A stretch of DNA of 64,000 bases. Origin: Terracoccus luteus. Lineage in GTDB: Bacteria; Actinomycetota; Actinomycetes; Actinomycetales; Dermatophilaceae. The first letter of the stretch is position 1. The number at the start of each line of letters is the position of its first letter. Below, in pieces: positions 9,616 through 20,279 of this stretch. The position numbers were made by a program, and so were the translations under genes. A model generated the notes under the pieces. It saw only the letters and a list, made by a program, of their open reading frames with translations. It ran no database searches and had not been told where the DNA came from. The DNA is taken from NCBI RefSeq assembly GCF_003635045.1, contig NZ_RBXT01000001.1, positions 1,984,001-2,048,000 of the forward strand. The letters are read 5' to 3'.

Positions 9616-10737
9616 ATGACCCCAGTCAACTCGTCGCCGAGCCCCGTCCCTCCCGTCACCGACCTGCGCCCGGCCCGACGCTGGGTGCCGCGGCACGTCG
9701 TCGTCACGCGCTCAGCGGCCGAGCGACCGCACACCGCCGAGATCCTGCGCCGCGTCGAGGCGGCCGGCGTCACCGACGTGCAGCTGCTCACCGCCGACCG
9801 CATCACCTCGCCGCGGGGGCTCTCGGAGCGGGAGGCCTACGCGCGCGCGAAGGACACCCTGGCCGTCGTCGTGGCGCCACCGTCGCAGCTGCGCCCCCAG
9901 CCCATCCCGCCGTCGGCCGACTGGCGGCTCGACCTCGCGAAGGGCTGCCCGGCCCACTGCCAGTACTGCTACCTCGCAGGCTCGCTGACAGGTCCGCCGA
10001 TCACCCGCGTCTACGCGAACGTGGACGACGTCCTCGCGCCCATCCGGTCGCTCACCGGCAGCGGCTCGGTGACGACGGGCGACGCCGACCGCGCCGGCGA
10101 GGGCACGACCTTCGAGCTGTCGTGCTACACCGACCCACTCGGCATCGAGCACCTCACCGGCTCGCTCGCCGCCGCCGTGACCGAGGTCGGCACCGGGCTG
10201 CACGGCGACGGTGCCTCGCTGCGCTTCACGACGAAGTTCGACGACGTGGCGCCGCTGCTCGCACTGCCGCACGGCCGGCGCACGCGAGTCCGCTTCTCGC
10301 TCAACGCTTCCGGGGTCGAACGCTTCGAGGGTGGCACCGCCCGGATGCCGGAACGGGTGGCCGCCCTCGGCCGCGTCGCCCGGGCCGGCTACCCCGTCGG
10401 GCTAACCATCGCGCCCGTCATGCCCGTCGACGGCTGGCGCGAGCAGTACGCCGCGCTGCTCGACGCCGTCGCCCTGGCCCTCGCCGGCGTCGACGACCTC
10501 GACGTCACCGCGGAGGTCATCACGCACCGCTTCACGCCGGGCAGCAAGGAGGTCATCCAGGGCTGGTACCCGCGCACCCGGCTCGACCTCGACGAGGACG
10601 GTCGGCGGGCCAAGCGCTCGACGTTCGGCGGCGTCAAGTACGTCTACCCGGGCGAGACGATGCGCGAGCTGCGGGGCTGGTTCACGGACGAGCTCGACGC
10701 CCGCCTGCCGCAGGCCCGGCTCCTCTACTGGACCTGA
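9616..10737 (+). CDS. Spore photoproduct lyase-family radical SAM protein
   Basis: The 373-residue protein has the radical-SAM cluster C111-x3-C115-x2-C118 (CPAHCQYCYL). The segment ELSCYTDPLGIEHL has C170 at the place of the hydrogen-donor cysteine of Bacillus SplB. The C-terminal half has HRFTPGSKEVIQGWYP, typical of this family. SplB repairs the thymine spore photoproduct in UV-damaged DNA. Actinobacterial members are widespread and their substrate is not established. Start ATG 9616 was chosen because the region upstream, toward 9601, contains only a GTTGAC...GTCAAC inverted repeat around the start. Similarity beyond the motifs is judged from memory of the family. Confidence 0.85.
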   Translation: MTPVNSSPSPVPPVTDLRPARRWVPRHVVVTRSAAERPHTAEILRRVEAAGVTDVQLLTADRITSPRGLSEREAYARAKDTLAVVVAPPSQLRPQPIPPSADWRLDLAKGCPAHCQYCYLAGSLTGPPITRVYANVDDVLAPIRSLTGSGSVTTGDADRAGEGTTFELSCYTDPLGIEHLTGSLAAAVTEVGTGLHGDGASLRFTTKFDDVAPLLALPHGRRTRVRFSLNASGVERFEGGTARMPERVAALGRVARAGYPVGLTIAPVMPVDGWREQYAALLDAVALALAGVDDLDVTAEVITHRFTPGSKEVIQGWYPRTRLDLDEDGRRAKRSTFGGVKYVYPGETMRELRGWFTDELDARLPQARLLYWT

Positions 10738-10777
10738 CGTCCGGCCGACGCCCAGCCGGCGCGGCTAGGGTCGCCGG

Positions 10778-12154
10778 GTGACCCACCACTGCACCCCGTC
10801 ACCCCGCCCCCTCGTCACCGCCCTCGCCGTGGCTGCCCTGGCCGCTCTCGGGGCGTGCTCCGGTGGGTCCACCCCAACGGCGCCCGGTGCGTCGGCGGTC
10901 CCGACCGGACCGGCGGGCTCCTCCCCGGCGACCGCGGTGCCGACCCGCAGCGCCACGTCGACGACCGACGCGCCGTCGAGCCCGTCCGGCTCCACCAGCC
11001 CGTCCAGCCCGTCCAGCCCGTCCAGCTCGACGGGTGCGGCCACCGTGACGGGCACCACGAGCAGTGCGGGCGGGGCGCCGGCGCCGACCACGACGGCATC
11101 CACCTCGTGCGCGGAGCGTGTCGTCGACGGGCTCTCGGCCACGCAGCAGGCGGGTCAGCTGCTCATGGTCGGTCTCGACTCCGGCGCGTCGCGCACGAGC
11201 CTCGACGCGCTCGTGCAGCAGCGCCACCTCGGCGGCGTCATCCTGCTCGGCGGGTGGACCTCCGGCGCCGCTCGCGTCGAGGCGACGACCTCGCACCTCG
11301 AGAGCCTCGCGGGCGAGAGCACCGGCGGGCTCGGCCTGCTGCTCGCCGCCGACCAGGAGGGCGGCCAGGTGCAGCAGCTGCGGGGCAGCGGCTTCGACCG
11401 GATGCCGTCGGCCCTGACCCAGGGCACGTGGAGCGCCGACCGGCTCACGTCGGAGGCCACCGGGTGGGCCCGGCAGCTCAAGGCCGCGGGCATCAACGTC
11501 AACCTCGCCCCCGTGGCCGACACGGTGCCGACGGGCATCGGCACGAAGAACGGACCCATCGGCCGCTACGGGCGCCAGTACTCGAGCGACCCGGCCCAGG
11601 TCGGTGAGAGCGTCGGGGCGTTCGTGGCGGGGATGCGCGCGGGCGGCGTCGCCTCGACCGTCAAGCACTTCCCCGGCATCGGCCGCATCACCGGCAACAC
11701 CGACACGACCGCGAGCGGCATCACCGACCGCACCACGAGCGCCACCGACCCCTACCTCGAGCCCTTCGCCGACGGCATCCGTGACGGCGCCGACCTCGTC
11801 ATGGTCGGCTCGGCGGTCTACCCGAGGATCGACGGGTCGACGAACGCCGTCTTCAGCCGGGCCGTGGTCACCGGCGTCCTGCGCGACCGCCTCGGGTGGC
11901 AGGGCGTGACGATCACCGACGACGTGGGCGCGGCCGCGGCGGTCGCCGACGTCCCCGTCGCCCAGCGGGCGGTGCGCTTCGTCGAGGCCGGCGGCGACAT
12001 CGTGCTCACCGCGGTGCCGAGCACCGTGGGCCCCATGCACGAGGCACTCAAGGCGGAGATGAGCAAGGATGCCGGGTTCGCCGCGCAGGTACGTGCCGCC
12101 GCCGTGCGGGTGGTGGCCCTCAAGGCCCGGCTCGGCCTCGCCTCGTGCGGCTGA
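10778..12154 (+). CDS. Glycoside hydrolase family 3 lipoprotein (NagZ/LpqI-like)
   Basis: The 458-residue protein begins with a signal peptide ending in the lipobox LGAC (Cys27), followed by about 80 residues of Ser/Thr/Pro-rich linker encoded partly by 9-bp repeats. The catalytic domain has ILLGGW, LLAADQEGGQV, VNLAPVADT, STVKHFPGIGR and the nucleophile region TITDDVGA. This is a beta-N-acetylhexosaminidase-type GH3 enzyme that would act on peptidoglycan fragments or glycans outside the membrane. The NagZ Asp-Ser-His acid/base triplet after KHFPG is not obvious; the corresponding stretch reads NTDTTAS. TAGGGT lies six bases before GTG 10778, suggesting a leaderless message. It is convergent with rimI. 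Confidence 0.88.
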   Translation: MTHHCTPSPRPLVTALAVAALAALGACSGGSTPTAPGASAVPTGPAGSSPATAVPTRSATSTTDAPSSPSGSTSPSSPSSPSSSTGAATVTGTTSSAGGAPAPTTTASTSCAERVVDGLSATQQAGQLLMVGLDSGASRTSLDALVQQRHLGGVILLGGWTSGAARVEATTSHLESLAGESTGGLGLLLAADQEGGQVQQLRGSGFDRMPSALTQGTWSADRLTSEATGWARQLKAAGINVNLAPVADTVPTGIGTKNGPIGRYGRQYSSDPAQVGESVGAFVAGMRAGGVASTVKHFPGIGRITGNTDTTASGITDRTTSATDPYLEPFADGIRDGADLVMVGSAVYPRIDGSTNAVFSRAVVTGVLRDRLGWQGVTITDDVGAAAAVADVPVAQRAVRFVEAGGDIVLTAVPSTVGPMHEALKAEMSKDAGFAAQVRAAAVRVVALKARLGLASCG

Positions 12155-12164
12155 GACCGGGTCG

Positions 12165-12647
12165 TCAGCCGGCGTCCGTCCGCAGCAGCAGCCGCATGAC
12201 GAGGGCGTCGACACCGTCGGGCTGGTAGTAGCGACGGCGCACCGAGATGACCTCGAAACCGGTGCTGTCGTAGAGCCGCCGGGCCGCGTCGTTGTCGGCT
12301 CGCACCTCGAGCAGCAGGGCCTCGGCGCCGCGCGCGGTGGCCCGGCGCACGAGCCCGTCGAGCAGGACGCGGCCGAGCCCCCGGCCGCGGTACGCCGGCA
12401 GGGTGGCGACGGTCATGACGTCGGCGACGTCGCCGGCGACGTCGATCCCGGCGTACCCGGCGGGGGCGGTTGCGCCCGAGTCCGTGGTCACCTCGGCGAC
12501 GACGTACTCACGGCGGGGGCGCTGGGCCAGCTCGGCCCACCACGTCGCCTCGGTCCACGCCTCGGGGCCGAACAGCTCGCGCTCGACGCCGGCGAGGGCC
12601 GAGAGGTCGGTCCAGCGCAGCTCGCGCAGGCGGGGCTCCGGGTTCAC
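12165..12647 (-). CDS. rimI: Ribosomal-protein-S18-alanine N-acetyltransferase RimI
   Basis: The 160-residue GNAT protein has the acetyl-CoA loop LPAYRGRGLGRVLL and the C-terminal LLEVRADNDAARRLYDSTGFEVI characteristic of RimI. It transfers an acetyl group to protein N-termini, classically S18. The start GTG 12647 overlaps the tsaB stop as GTGA. Genome context tsaE-(hydrolase)-alr upstream and tsaB immediately before agrees with the conserved actinobacterial order. In that order tsaD normally follows, but here it does not. Confidence 0.93.
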   Translation of the reverse strand: MNPEPRLRELRWTDLSALAGVERELFGPEAWTEATWWAELAQRPRREYVVAEVTTDSGATAPAGYAGIDVAGDVADVMTVATLPAYRGRGLGRVLLDGLVRRATARGAEALLLEVRADNDAARRLYDSTGFEVISVRRRYYQPDGVDALVMRLLLRTDAG

Positions 12648-13366
12648 CCGGGCGGCGCCGTGCCGACAGCGGGGGCGACGGCGGGGGCGGCATCAGGCCG
12701 GCGGAGGTAGAGCGGCTCGAGGCCGTCGAAGCCTCCCACGGCGTCGACGCGCTGCAGGGACGCGGCGTCCTCCTCCCGACCGGCGGCGCGCAGGCGCCGG
12801 GCGGCGAGGTCGGCGAGGGCCCCGGCGCTGACGTCGAGCGGCAGCCCCGACCCGCTGAGGGACTCGGGCCACAGGCCCGGCCCGCGGCCCGCGGCGGGCA
12901 GCGCGCGCCACTCGTCCGGGAGGTCGACGGCCTTGGCCACCACGGGGCCCTCGAGCCGGTGGGCGCCGTCGTCGTCGAGGTCGTAGCGGGCGGCGTAGAC
13001 CTCCTTGCGGCGGGCGTCGGTGGCGACGAGCAGCCCGCCGCGGTGACCGCCCAGCCAGGCCTCGTGCGCGAGGGCGTCGTGGCTCGTCAGCCCGCGCACG
13101 GGGACGCCGAGGGCGAAGCCGACGGTGCGGGCGGTGACGATGCCGACGCGCAGCCCCGTGAACGGCCCCGGCCCGATGCCGCACACGACGTCCGTGACGT
13201 CACCGGGCTCGCGGCCCACGTCGGCGAGCACGGCCCGGATGCCGGGGGCCAGGTGCTCCGTGTGGGCGCGGGCGTCGAGGGTGCTCGACTGCGCCAGCAC
13301 CGCGGCACCGTCGTGCAGGGCCGTCGTGATGGCCGTCGTCGAGGTGTCGATCGCGAGCAGGAGCAC
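12644..13366 (-). CDS. tsaB: tRNA t6A biosynthesis protein TsaB
   Basis: The 240-residue protein has the N-terminal phosphate loop LLLAIDTSTTAITTAL and the diagnostic GIGPGPFTGLRVG. TsaB is the non-catalytic partner of TsaD in making the N6-threonylcarbamoyladenosine modification of ANN-decoding tRNAs, together with TsaE. The start is GTG 13366. The tsaE stop codon TAG is part of TAGCCT, which stands six bases before this GTG, so an internal leaderless start is possible. The gene overlaps rimI by four bases. Confidence 0.95.
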   Translation of the reverse strand: MLLLAIDTSTTAITTALHDGAAVLAQSSTLDARAHTEHLAPGIRAVLADVGREPGDVTDVVCGIGPGPFTGLRVGIVTARTVGFALGVPVRGLTSHDALAHEAWLGGHRGGLLVATDARRKEVYAARYDLDDDGAHRLEGPVVAKAVDLPDEWRALPAAGRGPGLWPESLSGSGLPLDVSAGALADLAARRLRAAGREEDAASLQRVDAVGGFDGLEPLYLRRPDAAPAVAPAVGTAPPG

Positions 13367-13375
13367 GTCGTCAGG

Positions 13376-13870
13376 CTACCGGGGCGCGGGCCCGGCCCCG
13401 ACCGACCCGTCGCCCTCGGCGAGGGCCGCCACGACGACGTCCCACCGGGCGCCGACGCCGACGACCCGGGCGGTGCGGGCGGGCTCGCCGGTGAGCGTGA
13501 TCTCGAGGCGCTCGTCGCTCAGCTGCTCGGCCAGCCCCGCGCCCCACTCGACGACGGTGACGCTCGTGTCGAGGTCGGCGTCGAGGTCGAGGTCGTCGAG
13601 CTCGAGGGCGCTGCCGAGCCGGTAGGCGTCGACGTGCACGAGCGCCGGCCCATCGACGAGCGACGGGTGGACCCGCGCGATGACGAAGGTCGGGGAGGTG
13701 ACGGGGCCGCGGACGCCGAGCCCCTCACCGAGGGCCTGGGTGAAGGTCGTCTTGCCGGCGCCGAGGTCACCGGTGAGCACGACGACGTCGCCACCGCGCA
13801 GCAGCGTGCCGAGGCGTCGACCGGCATCCTGGGTGAGTTCGACCGTGGGCCAGCTGAGCTCACGCTCCAC
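13376..13870 (-). CDS. tsaE: tRNA t6A biosynthesis ATPase TsaE
   Basis: The 164-residue protein has the Walker A motif LTGDLGAGKTTFTQALGEGLG, the TSPTF switch and the HVDAYRL and VVEWGAGL segments typical of TsaE. It hydrolyses ATP to drive the TsaB-TsaD cycle of t6A synthesis. GTG 13870 was chosen as start because the minus strand carries GAGGGGAG seven bases upstream. A second GTG at 13897 would add nine residues and a longer overlap with the hydrolase gene. The chosen start overlaps the upstream alpha/beta hydrolase gene by 11 bases. Confidence 0.94.
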   Translation of the reverse strand: MERELSWPTVELTQDAGRRLGTLLRGGDVVVLTGDLGAGKTTFTQALGEGLGVRGPVTSPTFVIARVHPSLVDGPALVHVDAYRLGSALELDDLDLDADLDTSVTVVEWGAGLAEQLSDERLEITLTGEPARTARVVGVGARWDVVVAALAEGDGSVGAGPAPR

Positions 13871-15149
13871 GGCTCGACTCCCCTCGACGCCCGGCACTCT
13901 TCGCCCTCTCGCGCGGCGCCTTGCCGCGCGACCGCACGAGCGCCTCCGCCTCCTGCTCGAGCCGCCGCACCCGGCGCGCCTTGGCGACGTCGGTGACGAC
14001 CCGGCGCACCCGCGGCTGGGAGGCGGTGTCGATGTCCTCGGCCTCGGCCCGGGTCGCCCGCTCGATGAGCTGCAGCAGGTGCTGGTTCAGCAGCTCGGGG
14101 TGCTCGAGCATGATGACGTGGCCGGCGTCGTTGACGACGATGTGCTCGGCGCCGGGGATGGCCTCGACGATGAGGTCGCTGTGCGCCGGCGGCGTGAGGA
14201 TGTCCTGCCGGCCGTTGAAGACGAGCACCATGGCGTGCCGAAACTGCGCCAGCACCGGCCGCTTGTCGTAGCCGTCGAACGTCTTGAGGAATCCGTTGAT
14301 GACGTCGAGCGGGGTGCCGAGCAGGATGTCGGCGGTGTAGCGCACGACCGACCGCGGCACCGGCGAGGCGAAGGAGTTCTGCTCGACGAGGAACAGCTCG
14401 ACGTCCCGGGCGGCCCGGCGGATGTCGGCGAAGATCTGCGGGCGGGTGCTGAGCGGCGTGAGCACGGCGGGGCCGAAGCGGTTGAGCAGCGTGCGGGCCA
14501 CCGTGGCGATGCGGCCGCCGTTGGCGAGGGTGAGCCCGCCGGGGCTCGTGCCGACGAAGGCGACGCCGGTGACCCGGTCGCGCAGCAGCTCGGGGTACTG
14601 CTCCCCCAGCGCGATGACCGTCATTCCGCCCATCGAGTGCCCGACGAGCACGAGGTCACCGTCGGGGGCGTGGGCCTGCAGGACGGCATCGAGGTCCTGG
14701 CCGAGCCGGTCGATGACGTAGCTCGACACGTCGCCGCGGGCCGACCGACCGTGGCCGCGTTGGTCCCACGTGACGACCCGGTAGCCGGCGTCGGCGAGGG
14801 CCCGGCGCTGGTAGGTCCAGCAGCGCAGGCTGAGGCAGTAGCCGTGCGTGAGCACGACGGTCGGCAGCGCCTCGCGGCGCCCGTCGGCGGTCGTGCGCTC
14901 GGCGGCGGCCGCGGCCGCGGCCTCGGTGGGCAGGTCGATCTCGACGTGCAGGGCGACACCGTCGTCGGTGAGCACGACGTGCTCCTCGTCGGGCACGACG
15001 TCGACGAGGTCGGCCGTCTCGAGGGCGGCGACGGCCGCCCGGTGCTTGCCGGCGCGGTCCGCCGCGATGCCGGCGGCGGCCGCCGCGGCGACACCGACGG
15101 CTCCGGCCGCGACGGCGACGACGGGGTTGCGCACCCAGGAGGGGCTCAC
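13860..15149 (-). CDS. Alpha/beta hydrolase with N-terminal membrane segment
   Basis: The 429-residue protein starts at GTG 15149 in a GTGA overlap with alr. Residues 7-27 are a hydrophobic Ala/Val/Gly helix. The hydrolase core then shows LTHGYCLSLRCW (oxyanion region), WDQRGHGRS, the nucleophile elbow LVGHSMGG and the terminal DAGHVIMLEHP carrying the catalytic His. The last ~50 residues are Arg/Lys-rich. A hydrolase in this place between alr and tsaE is a regular feature of actinobacteria (next to Rv3423c in mycobacteria the order is similar), but its substrate is unknown. Lipid or ester hydrolysis at the membrane is a guess. Confidence 0.88.
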   Translation of the reverse strand: MSPSWVRNPVVAVAAGAVGVAAAAAAGIAADRAGKHRAAVAALETADLVDVVPDEEHVVLTDDGVALHVEIDLPTEAAAAAAAERTTADGRREALPTVVLTHGYCLSLRCWTYQRRALADAGYRVVTWDQRGHGRSARGDVSSYVIDRLGQDLDAVLQAHAPDGDLVLVGHSMGGMTVIALGEQYPELLRDRVTGVAFVGTSPGGLTLANGGRIATVARTLLNRFGPAVLTPLSTRPQIFADIRRAARDVELFLVEQNSFASPVPRSVVRYTADILLGTPLDVINGFLKTFDGYDKRPVLAQFRHAMVLVFNGRQDILTPPAHSDLIVEAIPGAEHIVVNDAGHVIMLEHPELLNQHLLQLIERATRAEAEDIDTASQPRVRRVVTDVAKARRVRRLEQEAEALVRSRGKAPRERAKSAGRRGESSRGA

Positions 15150-16351
15150 GGGGCGGGCACCTCTCCGGCCGGCGACCCGGCATCCGACCCGGCGTCCGAG
15201 CCCGCATGCGAACCGATGACCACCCGGGGGACGCGCGGACCGATGCGGGTGACGATCTCGTAGCTGATGGTGCCGGTGGCGTCGGCCCACTGCTGGGCGG
15301 TCGGCTCGCCGGGGGCGCCGCCGAAGAGGGTGACGACGTCGCCGGCCCGCGCGGTGCTGTCGGGCCCGAGGTCGACGACGAACTGGTCCATGCAGACGCG
15401 CCCGGCGACCGTCGTGCGGTGGTCGCCGACGAGGACCGGCCCGACGTTGGTGGCGTTGCGGGGCACCCCGTCGCCGTAGCCCGCGGGCACGAGCCCGACG
15501 ACGGTGTCGCCGGGGGTGACGTAGGCGTGGCCGTAGCTGACGCCCTGACCGGCCGGCAGCCCCTTGACGAGGGCGAGGCGCGCCCGCAGCGTCATCACGG
15601 GGCGCAGGCCGAAGTCGTCGTCGACCTGCGGCACCGGCGAGAGGCCGTAGAGGGCCAGGCCCGGGCGCACGAGGTCGGCGTGCGCCGCGGGGTGCACGAG
15701 CGTGGCCGCGGAGTTGGCCAGGTGGCGCACCTCCGGGCGGCAGCCCTCGCGCTCGGCCTCGGCGGCGGCCTCGAAGAACCGCTCCTGCTGGGCGAGCACC
15801 GTCGGGTGGTCGGGGGCGTCGGCGAAGGCGAAGTGGGTCCAGACGCCGACGACGCGCACGACGCCCTCGGCCTCGAGGGGACGGGCGTGGCGCACGAGCG
15901 CCGTCCAGTCCTGCCCGTAGGCGCCGCCGCGGCCGAGACCGCTGTCGACCTTGAGGTGCACGCGGGCCGTACGGCCCTCCGCGCGGGCGGCGGCCGCGAT
16001 CTCGTCGAGCGCCCACGGCGCCGACGCCGACAGGTCGACGTCGCGGCGCACCGCCCCGGCGAAGTCGCTGCCCGGCACCGACAGCCACGACAGCACCGGA
16101 GCCGTGAGGCCGGCGTCGCGCAGCGCGACCGCCTCGGCCAGCTGGGCCACGCCGAGCCACGCTGCCCCGGCGGCGACGGCGGTGCGCGCCACCGGCACGA
16201 GGCCGTGGCCGTAGGCGTCGGCCTTGACCACGGCCATGAGGTCGGCGCCCGGCGCCCGGTCACGCAGCACGCCGACGTTGTGGGCGAGGGCGTCGAGGTC
16301 GACCTCCGCCCACGCCGGCAGCACTGGCCCGACGGCGGTCGTGGGGCTCAT
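15146..16351 (-). CDS. alr: Alanine racemase
   Basis: The 401-residue fold-type III PLP enzyme has the lysine motif AVVKADAYGHG, the phosphate-binding LVRPGLALYG, and the catalytic tyrosine in GQGVSYGHAYVT. VCMDQFVVDL follows. It makes D-alanine for peptidoglycan. Start ATG 16351 overlaps the stop of the NAD(P)HX repair gene as ATGA. The C-terminus carries a short SDAGSDAGS repeat not needed for activity. It belongs to the minus-strand operon running from glmS/acpS to rimI. Confidence 0.97.
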   Translation of the reverse strand: MSPTTAVGPVLPAWAEVDLDALAHNVGVLRDRAPGADLMAVVKADAYGHGLVPVARTAVAAGAAWLGVAQLAEAVALRDAGLTAPVLSWLSVPGSDFAGAVRRDVDLSASAPWALDEIAAAARAEGRTARVHLKVDSGLGRGGAYGQDWTALVRHARPLEAEGVVRVVGVWTHFAFADAPDHPTVLAQQERFFEAAAEAEREGCRPEVRHLANSAATLVHPAAHADLVRPGLALYGLSPVPQVDDDFGLRPVMTLRARLALVKGLPAGQGVSYGHAYVTPGDTVVGLVPAGYGDGVPRNATNVGPVLVGDHRTTVAGRVCMDQFVVDLGPDSTARAGDVVTLFGGAPGEPTAQQWADATGTISYEIVTRIGPRVPRVVIGSHAGSDAGSDAGSPAGEVPAP

Positions 16352-17913
16352 CGGTCACCCGCGCGGGTGAGCAGGTCGCGCACGGTGGTCCGGATGCCGT
16401 GGGCCACCGCGAGCGCCCTCAGCGGGCCCCCGCCGCTGGCGCGGTCGGCGCTCACCCCGTGCACGAGCGCACCGAGCGAGGCGGCGTCGCGCGGGGTGAG
16501 GCCGGCTGCGAGCAGGGTGCCGACGACGCCGGCGAGCACGTCGCCCGCCCCGGCGGTGGCGAGCCACGGCGGGGCGTCGGCCTGGCTGCGCACGGCGGGG
16601 GCCGCAGTCGCGTCGGTCGCGTCGGTCGCGTCGGTCGCTTCGGTCTCGTCGTACGTCGGGGTGGGGTCGACGACGAGCGTCGTCGCGCCCTTGAGCAGCA
16701 CCGTCGCCCCCGTCAGGTCGGCGGCTCGGCGGGCGTGGCGCAGCGGGTCGGCCCGGACGTCGTCGGCGCTCGGGCCGTCGGAGTCCTTGTCCCCCGCCAG
16801 GCGGGCGAGAAGCCGGGCCAGCTCGCCCGCGTGGGGGGTGAGCACGGTCGGGGCGGTGCGCGGCAGCGCCTCGGCCTCGAGCAGGTCGAGGCCGCCGGCG
16901 TCGAGCACGAGCGGGACGTCGGAGTCGACGGCAACGCGGGCGACCGCGAGCTGGCGCTGCGCGTCGTCACCCTCGGCGGTCGTGTCGAGGCCCGGACCGA
17001 CGAGCCACGCCTGCACCCGCCCGTCACCCACGACGGCCTCGGGTACCGCGAGTCGCACGAGCCCGGTCGGCGTCGGGGTGCCGACGTAGCGGACCATGCC
17101 GACGCCGGCCTCGACGGCCGCGGTGGTGCAGAGCACCGCCGCGCCGGTGTACGACTCGCCGCCGGCGACGACGCCGAGCACGCCCCGGGAGTACTTGTCG
17201 TCGCTCGGCCCGGGTACCGGCCACAGCTCGGGCACGTCGTCCCACGTCAGTCGCTCGACCGCCGCCTCGTCGTCGGGGAACTCGACGCCGATGTCGACGA
17301 CGGTGAGTCGCCCGGTGGCCGCCTCGCCGGCCGGCAGCAGGTGCGCCGGCTTCGGCGTGCCCATCGTCACCGTCTCGTCGGCCCACACCGAGTCGTCGTC
17401 GCCGTGCTCGCCGGCGGGGTCGAGACCGCTCGCGAGGTCGACGGCCAGCACCCAGGCGTCGTCGTCGACGGCGTCGAGCAGCGCGGACGCCGGAGCCCGC
17501 AGCCCCGGCCGGCCACCGATGCCGACGATGCCGTCGAGCACGAGGTCGGCCTCGGCGACGAGGCGCTCGGCGGCTGTCGGGTCGTCGGTCGCGACGGTCA
17601 CGTCGACCCCCGCCGTCCGGGCCTCCTCGAGCGCGACGTCGTGCACGCCGTCGAGGCCGTCGGAGGCGAGCACGACTGCGGCACAGGCGAACCCGGCATC
17701 GCTGAGCAATGCGGCGGCGAGCAGCGCGTCTCCCCCGTTGTCGCCGCTGCCGACGAGGGCGACGACGCTCGTGCCGTCGCGCTCGTCGAGGCGGGCGGCC
17801 GCGACCTCGGCCAGTCCCTCGGCGGCGCGGCGCATGAGCTCGCCCTCGGGCAGGTCGCGGCGGGCGGCGTCCTCGGCCCGGCGGACGGACTCCACGGAGT
17901 GGGCGCGGATCAT
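16348..17913 (-). CDS. Bifunctional NAD(P)H-hydrate epimerase/dehydratase
   Basis: The 521-residue protein joins two domains. The N-terminal YjeF-type epimerase has ALVGSGDNGGDALLAA and VDLASGLDP; the C-terminal ADP/ATP-dependent dehydratase has VVAGGESYTGAA, LTPHAGELARLL and LATAGAGDVLAGVVGTLLA. Together they repair hydrated NADH and NADPH. Start ATG 17913 lies 10 bases after acpS. The linker before the last motif contains ATDATDATDAT, encoded by a 9-bp tandem repeat at about 16607-16648 that may vary in copy number. The gene overlaps alr by four bases. Confidence 0.95.
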   Translation of the reverse strand: MIRAHSVESVRRAEDAARRDLPEGELMRRAAEGLAEVAAARLDERDGTSVVALVGSGDNGGDALLAAALLSDAGFACAAVVLASDGLDGVHDVALEEARTAGVDVTVATDDPTAAERLVAEADLVLDGIVGIGGRPGLRAPASALLDAVDDDAWVLAVDLASGLDPAGEHGDDDSVWADETVTMGTPKPAHLLPAGEAATGRLTVVDIGVEFPDDEAAVERLTWDDVPELWPVPGPSDDKYSRGVLGVVAGGESYTGAAVLCTTAAVEAGVGMVRYVGTPTPTGLVRLAVPEAVVGDGRVQAWLVGPGLDTTAEGDDAQRQLAVARVAVDSDVPLVLDAGGLDLLEAEALPRTAPTVLTPHAGELARLLARLAGDKDSDGPSADDVRADPLRHARRAADLTGATVLLKGATTLVVDPTPTYDETEATDATDATDATAAPAVRSQADAPPWLATAGAGDVLAGVVGTLLAAGLTPRDAASLGALVHGVSADRASGGGPLRALAVAHGIRTTVRDLLTRAGDR

Positions 17914-17923
17914 CGGCGGTGGC

Positions 17924-18274
17924 TCATCCTTCGGCGATGACGACGGCCGAGGCGACCCCGGCGTCGTGGGAGAGGGAGACGTGGAAGCTGTCGACCCCGA
18001 GGTCGTTGGCGCGGGCGAGCACCGTGCCGCCGATCTCGAGGGAGGGTCGGCCGGTGTCGTCGGTGACGACGCACGCGTCGGTCCAGTGCAGCCCGGCGGG
18101 TGCGCCGAGCGACTTGGCCAGGGCCTCCTTGGCGGCGAACCGCGCTGCGAGAGAGGCGATCCCGAGACCACGCTCGGTCTCGGTGAACAGCCGCTCCCGC
18201 AGGGCCGGCGTCCGTGCGAGCGTCTGGCCGAACCGTTCGATGTCGACGACGTCGATGCCGACGCCGACGATCAT
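17924..18274 (-). CDS. acpS: Holo-[acyl-carrier-protein] synthase
   Basis: The 116-residue protein has the AcpS signature [12 protein letters not shown] at the start and [13 protein letters not shown] in the middle, with [17 protein letters not shown] near the end. It transfers 4'-phosphopantetheine from CoA to acyl carrier proteins. Start ATG 18274 follows glmS by 75 bases. The NAD(P)HX repair gene follows 10 bases later, so the two are probably cotranscribed. Confidence 0.96.
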   Translation of the reverse strand: MIVGVGIDVVDIERFGQTLARTPALRERLFTETERGLGIASLAARFAAKEALAKSLGAPAGLHWTDACVVTDDTGRPSLEIGGTVLARANDLGVDSFHVSLSHDAGVASAVVIAEG

Positions 18275-18349
18275 GCGAGCCCGCCCACCGGCATCCGGGC
18301 CCTCACGGCGCCACGGCTCGCACCGGGCGACGCCCGGCCACCGCGCGGG

Positions 18350-20209
<1,860 letters not shown>

Positions 20210-20279
20210 GGCGCACAGCCTACGGGCTGGGCGCACGCCCCTCCGACACCTGCGACACGGGGTCCGACACAATGGCGGA

